From positions 26,616,501 through 26,680,500 of the forward strand of contig NC_073348.2 in NCBI RefSeq assembly GCF_027580225.2: 64,000 nucleotides of DNA. Reading direction: 5' to 3'. The notes beneath the pieces were generated by a model, which saw nothing but the letters and a program-made list of their open reading frames with translations, was not told where the DNA came from and did not search any database. Positions 58,086-64,000 of the stretch are shown here, in pieces (position 1 is the first letter of the stretch; each line of letters starts with the position of its first letter). Both the position numbers and the translations under genes were made by a program. Source of the DNA: Misgurnus anguillicaudatus (Eukaryota > Chordata > Actinopteri > Cypriniformes > Cobitidae).

Positions 58086-58688
58086 TCAATTACCCTGGTA
58101 CAAAAAATTTATTTTATTGACCCCCATAATCTCAATTGATCTGTTCTTTTATGACCCGGATCATATTTATCTGGCCATTCAACTGGGTTTTAAATGTTAA
58201 TATTCCCTCGCAGTCTGATCTCAAATCAGCTAGCGCGGTCTGCGGTGAGTTAAAGAACGCTGCAGGTTCAGTAACATTCAGCGGTGAGTTTACGCTCAAA
58301 TGCGGGTAAAACAACATTCAGAGAGGAGTTTTATTAAAACAGCGATCATCTGCAGGTAAAACAACACTCAGAAGTGACTTTAACAACGCTCCACGGCGCG
58401 TGAGAGTAGCATTTTAAGCGTTTTCTGCTCATCTAACTGTTAGCTTTGATTACCATGCTGGATGGTAAATAATTTTTATCAGAGACTCGTTGATGTTAAC
58501 AAATATAGATATAAATATACATTTTACTATACTTCGATTGTGTTTGATTAATTTATGTGTTATATGATTATTAATTTGTTTATTTAAAATCCTGTAATTT
58601 AATAACTCTGACGTCATCGAACGTCATTTTTTTTATCGTAGTTGACCTTTGCATTGAGTATGAAAGTTAAGGGGCAGTCTGATGTCTA

Positions 58689-58904
58689 CTCTACTGCTAA
58701 AAACTACTAAGACCAGCATTAGCTGGTTTTAGCTGGTCTCCCAGCTTAGTTTTAGCTGGTATTGCTGGTGTAGCAAGCTGTGTTTTGGTCACCTTGACCA
58801 GCTGATCCACCAGCTTGTAGGTTTGCCAGGCTGGGAGGACCAGCTTAAACCACCTTAAGCCAGCTACCAGCTTATGCTGGTCTTAGCTGGCTTTTCCGGT
58901 AGGG
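58689..58904. mobile_element. CCAGC/GCTGG-rich MITE, diverged copy
   Basis: It ends GGTCTTAGCTGGCTTTTC and is built of ACCAGC/GCTGGT words like 11798-12092, with a degraded left terminus. Confidence 0.75.
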
Positions 58905-59486
58905 AATATCAAAATTAGATAACTTAATTCAATAAATTGTGTTGTGTAAAAGTTAATCCTGCAGCAAGATACAGGGAAATGCAAGATTTTCAGTAGTGAT
59001 ATACCTATATTACACTAGCTCGCAACTAAGTTATTATGTTGACTTGTGTGCGTGAGTGCGTGTGTGTATTATTAGTTATTTATTTATTTTCTGTTTATGT
59101 CCTTCAAATTTGCAAGCTTCAAACTCTTTATACCCCCACCACCACAAACAAACCAAAAACAAAGGCACTTTTAATAGTCACATGTGTTTTGTTAAACTGT
59201 ACTTGTCAGTCTCACTGTAGCACTCTCTGTTTACATTTATATTTGTTTTATCTGTTGTTCTCTTTGTTGTGAGTCTTTCTGTCTGTTTGTGTTTCTGCCC
59301 ATCAACATGTCCATCCATTCAGAGCTCCAATATCATCTCATGATCTTGGATAACTTGGTTGATGGTCAAGAACTGAAGGATGAGCTCCAAAGTCCTGATG
59401 ACTCTCTTGGTGAGCTGCAAGAAGAGGAAGCAGCAGCGCCAGTGAAGACACCTGAGCCGAGGGTGCATTAGAGAAAAGAGACATTG

Positions 59487-62400
59487 ATGGGAAATATTGT
59501 CTATGCAAGGTCAAGCAGTAATCAACCAAGGAAAGGTCAGTATTGTTTACATTTTAAAATATATTTTTAGGATCTACACTGTTTGGGTACTTGCAGGTGT
59601 ATAAAATTAATGAATACTTCTACTTCTAAGGGGCCAATCACACCAAACGTGTTTATGGCAGTTGCAGACGCGTTTTTTGCTGCTGGCCGCAGCACGTGCT
59701 GTTTGAAGGAGCTGAGAGCGGAAAAGCGTCCGACGTCATTCGCATCTTTCCATTCTCCAATCGAATGAGGGGAGAGGCGGGCCTTCCGTTGTAGGTACGG
59801 GGTCACTCACTATCTCCTGCATGTTTGTGCACTCTCACCCCGCATCAAGGCCACAGCAAGTGCCCTCTTTGTAAAGTTTCTGCTAATATCTGTCATAACA
59901 GCAAAAGTGCGCTCACGCTTCAATATTTGATTGACAAGAGAGTTGCATCTGTGGTTGCCTAGCAATTTGCGCCCTTGCGTTTCCACACATTTAAAACGCG
60001 TTTGGTGTGATTGACCCCTAAGGCTATTGTCAATAGCCAATCAAATGCTTTCTTTATAATCGGTTCTATTTGAGCATTCTTATTTGCTGTCATCATCTGC
60101 ATGACGCATAGATAACCATACAGTTATTGGACTGTTAACATAAGGGTTTGGGAAAATAAAGTGTTCTAGTTTTTCTCTCAAGCTATAATGTTAAACAGTG
60201 AGCTTGCACCATTAGAGACTGTAACCAGACTGTGCCACTAGCCTTGGGACAAGTTGGAATTTGTAAATATGTATATTATATTGTATGTTATATATAAATG
60301 TTGCTTTGTGTTGTTTTAATCCTCTTAAGCAGATCACATTCGGAACACTGATCCTCCCAATGTTCTTGACACTCATTGTGAGGTTGGCTTTGCTCCAGAG
60401 ACTGTTGGTGTACTTCAGTGTGTTTAAATGATCATTTATATCTGTACATATACAGAATATGACAGTGGGTTATAATGTAAGTAAATACATAGTTTATTTT
60501 CTTAAATTAGCTTGAATACTGGACCTTTTACACATGAAGTACACTTAGATGCTGTAAATATATATGTATAAAGAGAAATATAAAAGTATTGTTTTTGTAT
60601 ACTATTTTAACTATTTTAGTGTTTTCTACAAGATCACTGAACAATTTCTCAGAGGCATCACCTCCTGGAACACCAAGAGATCCTCTTCTGGCTTCCTCAA
60701 ACTGGAGCACACGTCAAAGTCTCTTTTCAGAGAGGTGGAGGGCATAGAGACCCCGTCTGCTGAACACGGCTGTGGCACAAGAAAATGTTTGTGGGAGAAG
60801 TCCAGCTGTTATCCAATGTTGTGACTGTCGACCTCGCCCCTTCTTCTGTGCTGAATGTGACGTCATCATGCACACCAAACATGTCCTCCATAGCATATAT
60901 GCCATGACTGCTGAATTCTTCCAGCCATTACCTTTAACAACTGTTGTGGTGGATACGGCTCTTTCCCATTGTGGTAAGTTTTGTGTACGTACATCATATA
61001 TCATTTTCAGAATAGTTAAGCTACAGTAATATGCTTTACTATCTCAATTATACCTTTTTGTTTGATGTTAAATGTATGTGGATACTCCGTGTCAGTCAGC
61101 ATTTTAAACATGTACATTCTCATGTACTTTTTCAACTATGTGCTTCACCACTATTGATCCATTACAATCTTATGTTACTCAGTCAAAAGAAATGATATGA
61201 ATTGTCCTCTACTGTATGATGTTTTTCAGTGCGGCTTGTACCTGTGGAAATGCCTGACAAAATCTGTGGTTGTTCACCAGAGTCATTAAGGGTCCGTCCA
61301 GGAAAGACAATTGCTGTGGTCACAATTAATGGTAAGAATGTAAAGAACTTTGTTTTGTCCTGTTAAAGCAGAATCTTAAATATCTTTTCATACTTAATTC
61401 CCAACAATTTAGCATAGATGTGAGCTCCAACACCTTCTTAACATTCATTTCCTTTTAGTATTTCATACCAAAGCCCATGATTTTAAATGTGAGGTAAGGA
61501 AAAGTTGCTGTGTGATAGAAAATAAATTAAACATCTGGTTCTTTCTTTCTTTCCTAATTTTTAACCAGGTGAAATGGAGTATGGCATATCAGGATGTTGC
61601 TGGATTAACACTAGGAGAGGAGGTGGAACAGTGCAATGCCTTCCTCTCTAGGATCACAGTGACCACAAAACCCAAGTCAAAAGCAATTAAAACAACTGCA
61701 CTAGCAGGTGCAATACTGCACTAGTTATATAATCATATAATAAATAGGGGGAATAATATGGTGACAAAATATTTTCTGTGTTTGCAGTATGCTCAGACCT
61801 GCCGACCCTCATGGCCATGGGCCGGAACCAGCAAAAGTTTGACAACCCGGCCATCCCACCGACACCAGAAGGTAAAGACATCAGTCGAGTTTGTGGTAGA
61901 TGTTTTGAATTGTGTGTAAGTAGTGTTTGAAGCTGTGCATTAAAGATTTGGTTTTGTTTCTTGCTATCTGTGAATGTTTGTCATTGTAGACCAAAAAAGC
62001 TCTGCAAAACCAGTTACAAAACCTAGAGGCCATGAAAACCCAATGACTTAAGACTTTCTCATAATTGCATTCCAGACTCTGTCGATCTAAGGACTGAGGA
62101 GGAGCAGAAGATTCTTGTTGCAGAGATGGACCATCATTGGAAATCTCTTTCAGCTTGTGCTGATGCCCTCGGAGAGCTGTCCTGCTTGTTTTCTAATGAG
62201 ACAATGAAAAGTATGCATTTGTAATATATGGCATAATGGCAATGGGTATTTTTATTTTGTTGTTAGTAAGAGTATAACCTATTAACTAAAATCTGCTAAA
62301 GTGCACATTCACATAACTATATATAGGACATGTCCTCTCTAAGCATTGAAGTAACAAGTAGTAAAAACACAGTAAAATATTACAATTTCCTTTAATAAAA

Positions 62401-62851
62401 TAGTAATATTTTACTATGCTCTTAACTTGGACAAATTAATACGCACATATCTTCTAAGTTGGGATCTAAGGGATTTTTTTACCAATAATTAATACCTGTG
62501 TTTTTTCAGAATGTATCATATTAGGATGATGCTGTAATTTGGTCTAGTAGAGGAGAACAATGATGTTTTCCTTTAAATACAAGTACCTCAAAGTTGTACT
62601 ATGTTTTCTAATGACATTATCTGCACTTTGATATTACAGTGGCAAAACCTGAGATGACACCTGGGAGCCTGCCCGCGAATTCCAGCACAAGTCCCCACAT
62701 CCCAACCAGCTTTCAGCATGACTGCCTACACCTGTACATTATCAAGCACCCTTCAATTGTTTATTTTTGTCTTTGCTTGCTGTTCTTTATTAAAGTTTTT
62801 GCACAGTACCCAGTCTCTTTTAGTGTTTTTTTTTTATTTTGTATTTTTTAA
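59487..62851 (+). pseudogene. KDZ-transposase-derived gene (CxC2 cluster plus C-terminal segment), core missing
   Basis: Nine exons can be chained with GT-AG junctions: 59487-59535, 60333-60419, 60620-60973, 61230-61331, 61459-61493, 61569-61707, 61788-61871, 62076-62210, 62640-62851 (398 codons). Exons 3-5 encode a CxC2-type cysteine cluster (QCCDCRPRPFFCAECDV, MHTKHVLH, then VPVEMPDKICGC) as found before KDZ transposase domains. Exons 6-8 match the KDZ C-terminal region (GEEVEQCNAFLSR, MGRNQQKFDN). The catalytic core of several hundred residues is absent. Exon 3 has an in-frame TAG at 60745-60747, just before the cysteine cluster. A further open stretch from 59316 in the frame of exon 1 also ends in TAG (59469-59471). 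The last exon runs past an ATTAAA signal near 62789. It may be a decayed copy, or a host-adapted derivative translated from a downstream start. Confidence 0.65.
59630..60018. mobile_element. MITE in intron 1 of the KDZ-derived gene
   Basis: The left end GGGGCCAATCACACCAAACG and right end CGTTTGGTGTGATTGACCCC are inverted repeats about 390 bp apart. Confidence 0.8.
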
Positions 62852-62879
62852 AACCCTGTATTTGTCATGAACTCTACAC

Positions 62880-64000
62880 AGCAGACAAGAAGTGTCCCAT
62901 GCAAGATCATAAGGTAGAGAGTTAGTGCTGTTTGCCATTATGAAATTCCCAAAGGCATTATATTTAAAGATTTTTGGAGCACTGGTTTAATATAGGTAAG
63001 TCTACTTAAACTATGTGGAATGCCAGACATGAATAATACCGCACATATGTTCAATTACAATATTAGATAAGAGTTACTTTAATGTTTATAATTGTTATTA
63101 AAAAAATAATAATTTACTTATATTCAGAGTAAAATAATGAAAATGTATTAGTTCATATTTAAAACAGTAATTCAAACATATTTTATTTTTGGATGTTTCT
63201 TTAAAGGACAGAAAATATATTTTTGATAGCAGCCTGCATGCTACAATAACTTTATTTAATTTTGTAAGCAAAAATTAAACATTTGGAAATATTGTATTAT
63301 TTATTTCACATACAATACATCTGCAACAAGTTACCTTTAGGCTTATACTATTGAAATAAATATTTGCTTAGATTACTGAGAAAACTTTTCTGTTTCAGTT
63401 AAGTCTGTGTTTGTGATATAAATAAACATTATAAATGTACCTATAGCGATTTACAGCCGTGCTGATCATTTACATTCAGGAAGAACGTGCACGTGATAAC
63501 CATATATAGACACGTGTGACGTTTCCTTGCCGTACACGCTGTGATTGGACTAACTTTATTCAAAAATAATAAGTGATCCGTTTTGCAAACTTTGTTTTGC
63601 CGTTGTTGTGACCTTAGTAATACTGTCAGTTATTGTTAGGTATTGCTATGTTAAAAGAAATTACCCGTTTATCGAGATCCTAACCCTAACCCTATAATGT
63701 AACTACAGGCTTCAATGAACTACAATTAACAGCGCCATGTTTCCCCGTCCCATCGACAGAATGACAATGGCTTATGGGCAATGTAGTTTTAAAACGTTTA
63801 GTAATGGAATTAAATAAATACAATCTTAAATGAACAAAATGGCATGTAAATATGTTCATTGTACAAATCTCTATGACATATTTAAGAGTTAGAATGAAAT
63901 TTGATATTTTACTGTGAGTACTGTTTAAAATGCTTTTTAACAGCTTTCCATGTATGTCAGAAATCTCTGTTCAACATTATTTAGTAAACATATCATAAAT
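62880..64000. other. Intergenic, nothing identified
   Basis: AT-rich sequence without convincing exons. A short CCTAACCCTAACCC run near 63680 is too brief to be telomeric. Confidence 0.4.

Noticed and set aside
63680..63700. CCTAACCCTAACCC run as a telomeric repeat
   Set aside because: It is only about two units long and is isolated.

Overview
This is nuclear genomic DNA of a teleost fish, most likely a cyprinid. The evidence is intron-bearing vertebrate immune genes with GT-AG junctions, very dense fish-type DNA transposon debris (hAT, TTAA-type, Tc1/mariner and fold-back elements), and fragments of the repeat that in cyprinids begins 'aaagggatagttcacc' and ends near 'ggtgaactatccctttaa' (about 21680-22477 and 56640-56700).

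Positions 1-36000 hold a cluster of six C-type lectin receptor genes, all on the minus strand. Each has five coding exons: a cytoplasmic tail with an ITIM-like tyrosine motif, an exon carrying the transmembrane segment and coiled-coil neck, and three exons encoding one C-type lectin domain (CTLD). Units 1-3 (about 1-6719, 6720-13688 and 13689-19450) are a recent, nearly identical tandem array. Units 4, 5 and 6 (about 22490-25440, 26720-30530 and 32990-36000) are older, diverged copies. Genes 2-6 have open, phase-consistent coding frames. Gene 1 is broken by a 2-base frameshift in exon 1 and a nonsense codon in the WIGL motif. Units 1 and 2 also keep a second, more distal first exon that is phase-compatible with exon 2; unit 4 uses an exon of that type as its only first exon. 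Neck length varies in steps of 14 residues. Gene 6 has lost both the ITIM tyrosine and the EPN sugar-binding motif. If expressed, the proteins would be type II membrane receptors binding glycans and signalling through the short tail.

Positions 36000-57500 have no convincing host gene. They hold a complete Tc1-like transposon with an uninterrupted DD34E transposase (38158-39786), a dead Tc1 copy with all three catalytic residues replaced (51391-52116), a LINE-like insertion carrying two further nested elements (44419-45389), a local segmental duplication, and several complex, non-repetitive stretches (42998-43408, 48490-48900, 52200-53130) that are candidates for conserved non-coding or unrecognised coding sequence.

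Positions 57500-62900 hold a local tandem duplication and a plus-strand, multi-exon gene. It encodes a CxC2-type cysteine cluster of KDZ (Kyakuja/Dileera/Zisupton) transposase proteins joined directly to a KDZ C-terminal segment, without the catalytic core and with an in-frame TAG. The last kilobase shows nothing I can identify.
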